Shown here: one piece after another, positions 47,145 to 58,575 of the stretch | How the letters are laid out: each line of letters begins with the position of its first letter | Position numbering within the stretch: position 1 is the stretch's first letter | Assembly: GCA_001931875.2 (NCBI GenBank) | Contig: MSJH02000814.1 | Location: forward strand, 62,001 to 126,000 | Reading direction: 5' to 3' | Length of the DNA: 64,000 nt | DNA from: Byssochlamys sp. IMV 00236 | Taxonomy: Eukaryota; Ascomycota; Eurotiomycetes; Eurotiales; Thermoascaceae | Notes under the pieces: generated by a model | The model's database searches: none | Told to the model about the DNA's origin: nothing | The model's input: the letters and a program-made list of their open reading frames with translations, nothing else | Made by a program: the position numbers and the translations under genes

Positions 47145-48043
47145 TTAAGCGACCTCCTCGATCTTTGGCTTCTCCTGGCTCTTTCCCTCACCAGACTCGT
47201 CGCCCTCGAGCTCTGGCATATCGTCGTCCTAGACTATAGTTAGTTACGAGTCTAGGCCAACCATCTTCAAAGATCTGCATACCGATCCATCCTCCTCACC
47301 CTCGGCACCCTCAGCGCCGAAACCACCGTCAGCACCGAAGCCGCCGGCAGCGCCGCCGAGTTTAGAGAAGTCAATACCACCGAGACCACCGTCCTCACCG
47401 AAACCACCGAAGTTGTTGGCGTAGTCGTCTTCAGGAGCCTCATCCTGCTCGTCCTCATCGACCCACTAAATCCGTCAGCATGTCTCGATCCCTGAGAGGC
47501 CAGTAGCTTCCTGGATCATACCTTGTCGAAGTCGGTCTTGAGGAAGTGGACCTTCTTGCTCTCCTTCAGCAAGCGAGGCCAGTACTCTTCCTTGAGGTCC
47601 TTCTTGCGCAGCACCAGCTCGACCCCGCGCGGGGTATGGTTCACCTTGCTGTTCTCGGGGTCGATCTCGGCATATAGATCGAGCGACACATGGTACTTGA
47701 TGCCCTTAATCGAGGTACCTGTGAATGACACGTTGTTTGCGGTGATGTTGAGATCGGCAGAGGTCTTAGGCACATCGGGGACGTTGATGTTGACGTAGAG
47801 GTAGTTCTTGGCAGGATCAGAGCTCGAGGAGCGCTGAGCCCATGTCACTGGTGCAGTTCAAGTCAGCATTGGTGCTCTCACGACGTTAGACGAAGCCCAT
47901 CCTGGCCCTTCTGACCAGCGATCAATAGGCGCAACTAATCGAGACTGTAAAGCTCTCTTGCGATGCCTATGCAGGACGCTCAGACCAATGTGGGGTTATG
48001 GTGCTGCGGGCATACCTTCTGGGGTAACAGTTGTCTGCGACAT
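47145..48043 (-). CDS. sba1: Hsp90 co-chaperone p23/Sba1
   Basis: Four exons encode 206 aa; introns are 47,848-48,015, 47,466-47,521 and 47,229-47,282. The first exon is only 28 nt (MSQTTVTPE). The CS domain covers about 10-118: VTWAQRSSSSDPAKNYLYV, GIKYHVSLDLYAEID, and the conserved EYWPRLLKESKKVHFLKTDF. The tail starts WVDEDEQDEAPEDD and continues with repeated GGFG/GAEG units and a final acidic DDDMPELEGDE segment, as in other fungal p23 proteins. It stabilises ATP-bound Hsp90 and damps its ATPase in the cytosol and nucleus. It shares a 589-bp divergent promoter with vps24. Confidence 0.95.
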
Positions 48044-48632
48044 TGTGAGGAAGGTAAGGTAGGAGAGGTGACACAGAACTAATTAACGGATTGCAGGGTA
48101 TAAACTGCTTGAGTCGAGGATCCCAAAAAGCTGGCGTTCGAGATTCGAGATGCGTGAAGCTAGAAGAGCCAGAGCGATTGCTTTGCCGCGAGGGATCCCG
48201 CTCTGCCTAGAAAGTACTGGAAGCCTCATTGTTTGGCCTGTTTGCCTGGCCGTCGGTGACTAAGCCAGGCAACGCCCCTCCCCGGACGAGCTAGATATCG
48301 CTATCATCGCGATCAAGCACTCCAGGCACATCTAGATCGCCTCTTGAGCTGTGTCGGGATTCCAGACGATCAGCTCCCATCCTTGTTCTCCGTGCGCCGT
48401 CCAAGCTTGCCTCTTGACGCCGCGACATCGACGCCTTGGGCGTCTGCTGCCCCGCCCATTCCAACCATGCCCCCCCGGGTCCGCTTGTAACTTGAACTTT
48501 CAACATCGCTGAGCGGGTCTCCGGTATCTTGAAGCCTTATCACAGCCTACTAACATAATCTGAAGTTCCCACTGTTGGGGGAGACTTTGTACCAAATTCA
48601 AACGGAGAAAAACCGCCAGTTATTCGCCGGTC
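48044..48632. promoter_or_regulatory. Divergent promoter of sba1 and vps24
   Basis: This 589-bp region lies between two ATGs pointing apart. I looked for heat-shock elements (GAA-TTC triplets) and found no strong array. A 71-codon frame inside it lacks support. Confidence 0.45.
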
Positions 48633-49388
48633 ATGGAGTCAATCAAAGCTGTATTCTTCGGTCCTGATCCGCAGGCGCAGGTACGTCTATGTCTCTCTCC
48701 TCAGTCCGACGTAGCTCTTCTGTGCTGACAAGAGCTCAAACGGTAGATGAGGAAATGTAATCAACTCATTCGCGCAAATACCCGTCAGCTCGACCGTGAT
48801 ATTTCCCAGTTGAAACAACTCGACAGCAAGACGCGTCAGTTGATCCTCAATGCGTCCCGTCGCGCCCAGAGAAACCCGTCGCAAGCGAAGCAGGCCAACA
48901 GTGAGGCCAAGACATTCGCGCGTGAGCTTGTTAGAATTCGCAAGCAGCATGGACGTCTCACGACGAGTAGGGCGCAATTGCAGAGTGTGCAGATGCAAGT
49001 CAATGAGGCATTTTCCGTGCGGAAGATTCAAGGCAGCCTCAAGAAATCAACAGGCATCATGAAGGACGTGAACACTTTGGTTCGGCTACCAGAGTTGACC
49101 GGGACGATGCGACAGCTGTCGATGGAGTTGGTCAAGGCGGGTATCATCGAGGAGATGGTTGATGACGCCATGCCGGCCAACGAACTTATGGAGGACGAGG
49201 AGGAAGAAGCAGATGCCGAGGTCGACAAAGTCTTGCAAGAAGTTCTGCAGGGAAGACTCGCCAAGGCAGAACCTGCCCAGGCTACCAGGCCGCTGGAGGA
49301 AGAAGAGCCAGCTGTGGAAGAGAGCTTCGAGGACCAGGAGGCAACACTCGAGCAGATGAGGGGCCGTCTGGAGGCTCTCAAGAGTTGA
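48633..49388 (+). CDS. vps24: ESCRT-III subunit Vps24
   Basis: Two exons encode 229 aa; the intron is 48,681-48,746, after 16 codons (MESIKAVFFGPDPQAQ). The product is a charged multivesicular body protein: a basic N-terminal half with MRKCNQLIRANTRQLDRDI and long coiled coils, then GIIEEMVDDAM, an acidic stretch EDEEEEADAEVD, and a C-terminal MIT-interacting motif ending R-L-E-A-L-K-S. The order fits Vps24/CHMP3 better than Vps2 or Snf7. It co-polymerises with Snf7 and Vps2 on endosomes to sort cargo into multivesicular bodies. Confidence 0.94.
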
Positions 49389-49716
49389 AACAGTTTTGGT
49401 GGCTGAGACTCCACTTTTTCGTTGCCTTTCATATTAAACGAACATATGCGCTTCTTGTTGCTTGCCATGCTGCTGGGGGTGTTCAGGATCGTTGGATACT
49501 TTTGTTTCGTCTGGGCTTCGGGGGGTTTTTCACGACGTTGCGCTGAGCGTATTCTGTCTCCTCTATGCATATATCTTTTTTCCCCCAAAGTCGGGTTCCA
49601 TTTCGCATGAGTTCTTAGACTGGAATCGCACAGCAAGCAATATTCAAAAATACGGGCTCTTTTTAATTTATTGGTTCATCTAGCTCGCCTCAAACGGTAA
49701 TGTGCTTGGAGCCCGC
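49389..49716. other. Tail-to-tail intergenic region
   Basis: 3' flanks of vps24 and the SDR gene. No gene seen. Confidence 0.4.
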
Positions 49717-50850
49717 TCAATCGGCAGATAATCTCATTCTAACCTTCAGGAGATCATTCTCTACAATCGTATTCTTTTTTTCTTCTAGTTCCAACATATC
49801 CCATGTTGCATCCACATAGCGACCAGCAAGCCATCTGCGCGGCTTTTTCGTCAGCCATACGACGGTGTCCGAACTGAGCTCTTGGGTATCTCCGAAATCT
49901 AAAAGCAAAATATGATTAAAACTGTAGTTATTGCAGAGTTTTGTGTGATCCGTCCATCTGGTACTTACAAGGTCTCATGTTTTCTGGAACTGTTTCCCCC
50001 ATATCCGTGGCCACGAGCCCAGGGTGCAGTGCAATTGATATCACACCCTTGTCTGCATATTCTGCATATATTCTCTCAGTGAAGCGTATAACTGCCAACT
50101 TGGTTGTCGTATAGCTCGAGTGGCCAGGCCAACCGAGGTGTGCACTGATGCTCGTCAAGTTCACCACCTGTCTGAGGACATCTTGTCCATCACCAGCCGC
50201 AAACAAAAGGGGCAGGATCTCTCTTGTGACGAGATATGTGCCTTTATTATTAACTTCCCACGACCGCCACCATTCATCAGGGTCGCTCTCTGTAATAGAG
50301 GCTTCTTTCCCCAAGAACGCAGCATTATTGACCAGTATATTCACTTTTCCGAATCGAGCCCTAATCTCATTGGCGGCCGCTGCAACAGCTTTTGCATCTG
50401 TAATATCAGTATGCAGCTTCAAGATTTCCGGTACGTATCTCCCTGTAGCAGCGGCCTCGTCGAGGATGCGCTTCTCCGTACCATCAAGATTCCCACGTGC
50501 TAGGATTACGATCTGTGATGCTCCTGCTCGTGCGAATGCGGCGGCGGTGGTGGCACCAATCCCTCTTGAAGCTCCAGTGACCAACACCGTTTGTCCTGAA
50601 AGGTTCGCTAGTAGTGGGGAAATGGCAGGGTATGTATCGTGATGGATTGTCGTCGTGAAATTCCTTCCTAGAGATCATAGCAAGTAAGTCCTCCATTGGA
50701 AAGACATACAGGTCGCAGGAGCGTGACCAGGATACGTGGATAGGCAATTCGAACAGATCTTTTAAATGGCGACGAGAAAACAAAATATGACAGCGTACCG
50801 CAATACTTGTAGTCTGGGTGGAGTTCTATTGAGCCGGGCTTGTCCTCCAT
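49717..50850 (-). CDS. Short-chain dehydrogenase/reductase
   Basis: Three exons encode 310 aa; introns are 50,668-50,798 and 49,899-49,968. It starts MEDKPGSIELHPDY and runs across intron 1 into TIHHDTYPAISP. Classical SDR motifs are complete: TGASRGIG (TGxxxGxG), NNAA in place of NNAG, the Ser in NLTSISAH, and Y-T-T-T-K (YxxxK) followed by HPGLVATDMG. Fungal genomes hold many such enzymes, often acting in secondary metabolism or detoxification; no biosynthetic partner is seen nearby. Substrate unknown. Confidence 0.9.
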
Positions 50851-52639
50851 TGTGATTTATCATCCGCGGTCGAGCATATAGGCAGTGTTAAGAAGATAGA
50901 CAGAATCAAATGTAATCTCAAAAAAGAGGGAGGAAAAAAGCATTATTAGTCCCCCCAGTTAACTCGGATGAATGCCACGTTCTGGTCATATACTCTAGCT
51001 CGTCTGAGACGGTGTACCCGAGCTGCAACACGCCACATACGGAAAGCACTAAAACTAATGCGATGTCTAGTTTACAGGGGTTTGCATGTGTCAAGAAAGA
51101 TTGCCACTTAGAAATATTGCAGTATGTCTATAATAATATATCATTATTTACCATTTGTATGTCGAGTCTCAGCGTGGAGCATGAAGGAGCATATATACGA
51201 GGCGAGTGATACATAAACCGCCAAGAGATCAACATAAAACCTGCGATAGGTGAGACCCAGATCGATATATTTGATAAACATACTAATATTTTGAAGAAGT
51301 CGTCTAAAGTAGAATTCTATTTCTTCATCGTCATCGTTGTGCTTTGCTTTTTTAGGCCCCCAAGTCATGGGTGATCAGGTCTATTTACTGCGACCTCATG
51401 CGGTCCCTGAGTTTGTGGCACCCGCCATGCCGGTATCATCGACACCGGTCACGGATATCAAGCGATAATTTCTGTTGATCTTAGTTTTGCTTCCTTCGCT
51501 ATCATCAAGATGGATATAGTTCCTCTCTCGTGCTGCGTTTAAGGAATGCCTCAACGCTACATATAATCTCCGTTAATCCTCGGAGTTTCAACACAACACG
51601 TCCGCAGTTTCTATATGTTACTAAGTTGGATCGACAATATGCAACGGTCCAATTGTCTCATGAATTTCTGGTCCCGATGGTATCATTGGATAGTTCTATC
51701 ATGATTGGACTTCTTGGAAGGAATACGGGAGCAATATCTCGCCACTGGTACTTTTATAGCCAAGTTTCAACATCTGCATGATGCTCCCGAGACTGTGGAA
51801 GGCCGCTGTAACATGCGGGGAAATTTCTTGGGATAGCCGCAATATGGCGTTTTCACCTTCTATGTGGATTTGGAAGTGCTCTAGGGCTTTGAAAGGTTCT
51901 GGCAGTTGAGTCTCTATTCTTCTGGTTGACACGACACGGGAAAGAGAAGGTGAATGTTCAACCATCTTTGCTTCAAATGATATGAACGTAAACAAAAAGG
52001 CCAAAGGCTCTCAAAGTGCGATTCATGCGTTGAGTCGAGGGAACGCAATGAATCCTTCGAGTAAGTGAACATAGGCTAACTAGTTGAGTAAAGACTCCAG
52101 CACCATGTGGCATAAGCGAATATGTGCTCCTTGAGGAAAAGGAGGTTTCGCCGTCTATGACGCCCGAGACATCACTCGGTGTGCCTTTGTTTCGATGCAG
52201 TGGCGTGTACAGGATGTATTGTTATTGTTATGATCATCCATTGATGCCCAAGTTGGAGAGGCTGAAACGGGCAGGTGCAAGTCAAAGGCGCAGTCAACCC
52301 GAAGCGGACTAGCGCGCTTCCCTGTTTGTCGACCACCTTCCGCTGCAACATTCGACCCTTTCACTCTCTCTCCCATCCATTCCTCCTTAATCCACCCACC
52401 CAACGCTTCTTCAACTCCCAAGGAGCATCCGTGATTCATCATATCTACATATACACATCTATCTATCTATCGTCTCTGCGATTCTCCGTATCCCCGCGAG
52501 AGTTCAGCTTCAGGTCGATTCTCAAAGCGTTGCGATCTTTGGTGACGCAACCTCTTCCACTCGTCTCCACCAAGTGCTACGGTCGACGTGACCTTTCGTG
52601 AGATCTTTCAAATCTATCAAGACTCCTCACGTAGTCAAC
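50851..52639. other. 1.8-kb intergenic region
   Basis: No supported gene. A minus-strand frame at 51,699-52,004 has no ATG start. The last 300 bp upstream of yra1 are pyrimidine-rich (for example 52,357-52,410), as in leaders of highly expressed fungal genes. Confidence 0.4.
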
Positions 52640-54632
52640 ATGTCTGGCAAGCTCGACCAGTCTCTCGATGAGATCCTCAGCAGCCGTCGGCAGGGTAATG
52701 CTGGCCGCCGTAATGCGCGTCGTCGCAGTGGTGGCGCGAAGGCCGCTGCCAGCGCTGCTCCGGTCGGAGGAGTGAAGAAGAACACCAAGGGTGCGAAGCC
52801 AGCAGGAAAGGGTGCGCCCACTGGACCTGCAGGAGTATCTGGTGAGAGCAAGATCATGGTGAGCGGACTGGTAAGCTTTCTCCGTCCACTGTGTTGGGTT
52901 GTCTCTCATAACAAGGTATGCGGTACTAACTGTATAACTAGCCACCGGACGTGAATGAAGCCCAAATCAAGGTATGTTAATCGAGAGGCCTTCGCCTTGG
53001 GTTTCTATCGCCATATCTTTTTGAGATCTTCGAGGCGCGAGCGGTTGCATTCCGAGTTTCTCTATCTCGTCCACGACGCGGTCATACCGGTCGAAATTTT
53101 TCGGCGCAGACAGAGTGCTCCTTGCCTACGTCCTTGCTCGCCCCTTAGCGGCTGATGCGGACTGTGGAAGTAGAGCCCTGTCGCTAGTCTTGCCATGCGC
53201 CATATCATTTGCTCGCTATCGGTTAGCAACGCTTGTGTGGTCGCTCTGCAGACTGTGCCATGAGAGTGTCGATTCAGACGTTCCCGGGTTCTTTTTTTGA
53301 ACATTGGCTATGCGTTGTGATTTCGCATTCTGGCTTTTATGGGGCATCAGCGAGCGCATCAGTGAGCGCATCAGTGATTCAGCAGCATAGTTCATCTAGC
53401 CACGGAAGAAAGCCAACTCCAGAAGCGACTACGTCCTGCTTGCCCGCCTGCCCGACTATCGACTAGCCCACAGCTCAGTGCGGTCGCCTCCCGGAAACCT
53501 AAATGCCCTGAAAAACAATACGCATCTCTTGCGGCATGGGAAACATTCTGTGAGCCACTAGAAATCACAACTCGCTCTTTGTCTTCTCCTATGTCTGCGG
53601 CGGCCAGATACAAACAAATAAGCATGCGCGATGCTGTTTGAGAATCCTGGCCATGGTTTCCCGTATCACATAGCTATTATGCTATGTCGATAGAGTTTTT
53701 TACAACCACCGGATATCCACAAATTCGCTCCGTCCCTCATGCCTTGACTTGGATTATATCTCGCCGGAACTACCGTCCTCATGTCGATGCAACATTTCTT
53801 CAAACATCACTAACTACTAATGCTCGCTGTGTACTCGCTGATGCCCTTGGGATTTTCGAGTTCGGGACCGTTTTCGCGCGCGCATCCTAGCTGTCTCAGT
53901 GTCGAGTGCGACGGACGTGGAGTTTCCAATGGAAATACTGATTGTTATGTCGCTATCGTTATAGGAGTATTTCACAAAGTCAGCAGGCCCCGTCAAGCGG
54001 GTAATGGTGACCTACAACCAGAATGGCACGAGCCGAGGCATCGCTCAGGTGACATTCAGCAGACCGGACACTGCGGCGAAGGCCGCTAAGGAGTTGAACG
54101 GACTTCTCGTCGACAAGCGCCCGATGAGAGTATGCATCGCACTTTCTCATTCCATTGGATCACTCATGTCTAACTCTGTTATAGATCGAAGTTGTCCTCG
54201 ACGCCACTCGCGCCCCAGAGATTCCTGCACCAAAGCCGCTCACTGAGCGTGTAGCGTATGTTTGCTGCTCCTCCAGCTTGCTTGTACTGGCTACTGACCT
54301 TTGCAGTCAACCCAAGGCCCAGCCTAAGCCAGCTACTGCGACCAAGGCCAATGGCACAGCTGCCCGCGGTCGTGGCCGTGCTCGTGGCCGTGGTCGTAAG
54401 CCCAACAACCGTCCGAAGCCGAAGTCCGTTGAGGAACTCGACGCGGAGATGGTGGATTACTTTGCCAGCACTGAGAATAGTGCCCCTGCTGCTGAAGGCG
54501 CCGCTCCTGCTGCCACCAATGGTGCTGCTGCGCAGCCAGCTACCAATGGTGATGACATGGTGGCTGAGATATCTGTAAGTCATTGCCGAAAGACGTAAAA
54601 GTTGAGCAGGAAGGACTAACTTATCGTAGTAA
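52640..54632 (+). CDS. yra1: mRNA export factor Yra1/ALY (REF family)
   Basis: Six exons encode 255 aa; introns are 52,871-52,941, 52,972-53,964, 54,130-54,184, 54,256-54,306 and 54,575-54,629. The N-terminal helix motif KLDQSLDEILSSRR (UAP56/Sub2-binding), an Arg/Gly-rich segment, and one RRM follow in order. The RRM runs from ESKIMVSGL through exons 2-4, with VKRVMVTYNQNGTSRG and GIAQVTF as RNP-like strands. A second RGRGRARGRGR box precedes a C-terminal motif VEELDAEMVDYF. It loads Mex67 on nuclear mRNA as part of TREX. Intron 2 is 993 nt, whereas most introns in this window are 50-70 nt. The stop codon TAA is the first codon after the last intron. Confidence 0.93.
53344..53379 (+). repeat. 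Three 12-bp tandem repeats inside the long yra1 intron
   Basis: GCATCAGCGAGC, GCATCAGTGAGC and GCATCAGTGATT lie in direct succession in the middle of intron 2. No coding role is evident. Confidence 0.7.
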
Positions 54633-55167
54633 ACGACCGGTTTTCATTGAATGCGCTTGAACCAGCCTCTCAGCCCTGGAAAGCGAGCATTGACTTACCT
54701 GTACTCTAAACCCCCATTTTGTCCGTACGACTTCAGACTTCGCAACCCTTGTCAGAAACTCTTATTGCAGTTGTTGTTGCTGGTCTTTTTATTACAACCC
54801 CTGCGTCTGTTATTTTTTACGGTTTAAGTTTATGCGCTCGGTTTCACGTTGCGGGTTTTCGGCTATTTGAAGGGATGGGACAAAGGGAGAATGTATGTAC
54901 TTTTTCACCCGAACTCAGACCATGCTGCTCGTGTTGTAGTCGAGACGAATGCAGGTTTATCCCGATAATAAATCATGAATTTTGATGATACGATTAATAT
55001 TCTGTCCGGTAAACATAATTGCGGCTATCCTCAGAGTGTCAGCGACTCTCCTAAACCATCCCGACAAGTCTGCAGGATGGTGGTGAACTGTCCTGGAAGA
55101 ATAACGTGGCAATATCTCTTTACAACTCCACACGGAAAGAACTCAGATGGTACTTCTCAGCTTGCCA
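54633..55167. other. Tail-to-tail intergenic region
   Basis: 3' flanks of yra1 and the OPT transporter. No gene seen. Confidence 0.4.
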
Positions 55168-57599
55168 TCAAGTCCACGTCCCATTTGGCGGGCCAAAGTA
55201 CCCTACTGTTGGCATCTCTTTCCATGGGAGGCCTTCTCCATCCGCTGTGTTGAGATAGACAGTGTTTCCCCACCAATCCGGGAATGAAGCACCCGGGTAA
55301 CTGACGCAGAAAAAAATGACAATGCCAGATAAGGCCAGGCCGGTGTCGAGTGCGGCAGCAAGGACATAGTTATATTTCGTCCACCAGGCGAAGAATTTGC
55401 GCTTGATATAGTAGTTGAAGACGAAGTTGACAATTGCCCAACTGGAGTAATTGATTCCGGTTGCTGTGATATGATATTAGTGGTCACACGTTTTGGTAAG
55501 TAGAGATGCGGGGAGAATGTGTACCTGGTGGCACGTTATAGGTTCCGACAAATATCAAGGGCCAATTGATCAGTTTGAGGAACGGACGTTTAGTATACTT
55601 ATACAGAAGCCATGTGAAGACTGGGACGAGAGCACCGATCCAGAAGAAGTGCAAGAGAGATGAATATATCTTTCCAGCGGAATAGAGACGGCGCGGACCG
55701 ACCAGACCCCAGACAACGGACGAGGAATATACGGTTCTGCCACCGGGACAGGAGAACCCGTCCGGCTGGTCAGAATCGCAGACATCGGGGATATGGCCCA
55801 GCATCCAGATCGTGACTCCCGCTTGGGTCAAAGCTCCAAGAATAGTTGCGAAACCCTGTGCGAAGAAGAGCGTTCGCGGGGGGATCTTGAGATAATGGCC
55901 CAGCTTCATGTCCATGGCGAAATAGACGCCTTGGCCTACTACGTCTTGCGACAGGACCTTGAAGATCATATTGGCGAGAGGCTTTCCTTCAAACATGTAA
56001 CCGCCGATGAACTCGCTGAGTACGTTGATCTGGTTGGCATTGACGTTGGTGATTCCTTCAATGATACCGCATGGGATCATGTACAACGCTGGAATGACCA
56101 GGGCTAGGAAAACGCCGTATACAGGGAGCTTTGTCTCATACACTTCGACCATGGCAATTGCAATTGCGGTCATAATAACAATTATGGCAGCATACCAGTA
56201 CCATGGCGTGCTCCTGTATCTTTTCATCAGTCGAGCGTGAATGTCGAGCTTGGTCCTGCCCTTCCAAGCATCTCTGATATCGTCATAATGCCAACAGGCG
56301 ACGTGGGTAAGAGCAGCTGTGATAGATGCGAAGGATAAACCGTAGACGAATGCAAATGTCGCTGGTAGATATGGAGGCGAGTATCGCTTATACGCCTCGA
56401 CGTCTAAAGAGTTGTCTGGGCCAACGACCCTGCTGGTATCATAGACTTGACCTGTTCTGTCATACACATCGGCCGTCATCAGTGGAAGGTAGGCCGTAAA
56501 CCAGGTATTCGTGTAGTACAGAATCGGAGTGATGATCCAGAAGAACACCACGAATCCTGCGAAAACATTGAGAGCTGCCCAAGCAGGTGATAGCAACGGG
56601 TCAGTATTGTAGGCCACCATCGACCAGTCGAACGTGATGGGACTAAGTCCAAGTCCTGTCTGCATTCCGAAAAGGTGATTTACGATGAGGTTCTTTGGTG
56701 CTATCCAACACACCCAGGTAAAGTAGCTGAGCGCAGTGAAGATCAGACCCGGGAACCAGTACCATGCGAACGCCGCAATCGTAACGTAGAAGAAAAAGCG
56801 CAGACGTGAAACCTTCCAGCCATCAGCGACAGCATTTGCGCGCGAGTGGAGAGTTTCAAGCATCGCACAATTCGATAACACTGCTGGCCAGATTATACTA
56901 GCAGGCTCCACGAGCCATGGCGCTGCCAGTCCGGCAATACCAAAGCCCAGGAGCTGCGCGCATAACACAACCAAGACGGAGAATCCTGCCTTGAGTCCAA
57001 AGTTGTAGAACTTGGGTGAGGCGGCTTGGATGATTTGAGTGGCGTCCGCACTTCCATAACCGAAGGAGACATTGCTCATGATCGTTATAACAGCATGTTC
57101 CTTGATGTTGAAATGGCTATCTGGGTTTATGCACCATCGTCCCAAGGGACCAAGGTTGACAGTCCATTGTGGAAGAGTCTTTGCCAGAAATACACCGCAA
57201 GGGTACGCCAGAAGTTCTGCGACTAGGGCCACGATGTGTACGGATGGATAGCGCAAAGCGAAGAATTGATTAACTCCAGAACCGAGGATCGTGAATATTA
57301 TTCCTAGCACCCACATGCGCAGAGTATTCACTGGCATGCCGGGGTCATCAACCTCCGGGACGACCGCCCGAACTAGAATTGTAGTTAGCGGGCATGCATA
57401 TAGAGCAGATTACTAGAGCTTATACAGTACCTTCGGGATAGGGCGATCGATCAGATTCAATGTCGATCTTCGCATTCTCTTTCAACACCGTATTCAAATC
57501 AACGTCCAATTCCTCCAGTGCACCTTGTTCAACTTCCGTCTCCCCGCGAGTTGTCGCGGGCTTCACGACGGAGTCCATCTCTTTCTCTTTGGAAGCCAT
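55168..57599 (-). CDS. Oligopeptide transporter (OPT family)
   Basis: Three exons encode 770 aa; introns are 57,373-57,430 and 55,464-55,524. A hydrophilic N-terminus of about 65 residues starts MASKEKEMDS and leads into SPYPEVRAVVPEVDDP-MPVNTLRMW, the OPT entry motif. The membrane part has 12-16 predicted TM segments with family landmarks ITYDWSM-like FDWSMVAYN, YxxNTWFTAYLP, NVNANQINVLSEFIGGYM, GQGVYFAMDMKLGHYLKIPPR and the C-terminal INYSSWAIVNFVFN-YYIK. It is a proton-coupled importer of tetra/pentapeptides, glutathione or metal-siderophore-like compounds at the plasma membrane; which one is not deducible. The frame is intact. Confidence 0.93.
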
Positions 57600-58575
57600 G
57601 ATTGGCGATTCTGAACCTCAGATCCTTCTGTAGAGGATTGAGGTTTCTTCTATCGCTGATCAAGACCGCAAGAAGGTATGGACGAAGGAGCGGGGGATCG
57701 GCATGTTTTCCATTGTATACCAGCGTAGTATCTGGACATTGCATCGTTGATAGTATCCTTATCATTTATGCAGGTTAGTCTCTTTAGACTACCACATGGT
57801 AGTACTGTACCTACTTAGCACCGGGGACAATGCGCGGCGAGAGAACGATAAGGACATGTTAGCTCGCCACTCAGGCAGATTTCTCTAGTGTTCCTCGCAC
57901 AGGATTGCTAAAAGCGTCTTGCGCTAACTAGGTAGGTACTACCTATGGAATCAATGTGCTTTGACATGTTGTTTTCCAGGATGAAGCTACGAAGGGCCCG
58001 CCACACCCTTACTTTTATTGTACGGGCCGTCGGAGATGTGATCAAGGACAGTGTTTCTTATCTTCTCCACTTTCTGAGACATCAATACTCGGGGTATAGA
58101 GTATGATGATACTAAGAATAAGAACAAGAGACTATATGCCTTCTTTAACTGTCAATCTAAAAAATAATAATTGAAAGAACTCCAACGTGTGATCTTTCTA
58201 ACCCCGGATTACACTGTTTCAAGCACACGTACTATCTCAAGCGTGGGTGTTAGACAAGATGCTGTCGGTTTCTCCGACGAATTTGGAAACTCGACGGGCG
58301 GGTCGACCCCGCAAAATCGCGATAAGAGGCAATATAGATGAAAACATCATTATGTTCGGAATCTGAATATAGAGAGAGAAATCTGTATCACCTTAGAAGC
58401 ATTCGTTCCAGATAAGGGTTTCTGGAATACCCATGTGAGATCAAGGAACGATATCATTTCGCTTTGAGCCGCTTTAGACAAAAGAAGAAGGTCTAAGCTA
58501 TTAGGCCGAACTGCTTATCTTTTCCTCCTGTGCTATCTTTCTAACAGGGCATCATCCGTGATCGAGGGCGACTCC
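57600..58575. other. Intergenic
   Basis: OPT promoter on the left and the 3' flank of the amidohydrolase on the right. No gene seen. Confidence 0.4.

Noticed and set aside
49028..49636. 202-codon Ser-rich minus-strand frame
   Set aside because: It is antisense to vps24; the Ser run mirrors the acidic stretch of Vps24.
51699..52004. 101-codon minus-strand frame between the SDR and yra1
   Set aside because: It starts at a non-ATG codon and shows no family signature.
53115..53890. Short frames inside the long yra1 intron
   Set aside because: They are short, in mixed frames and lack domains; the intron ends fit well with the flanking RRM exons.
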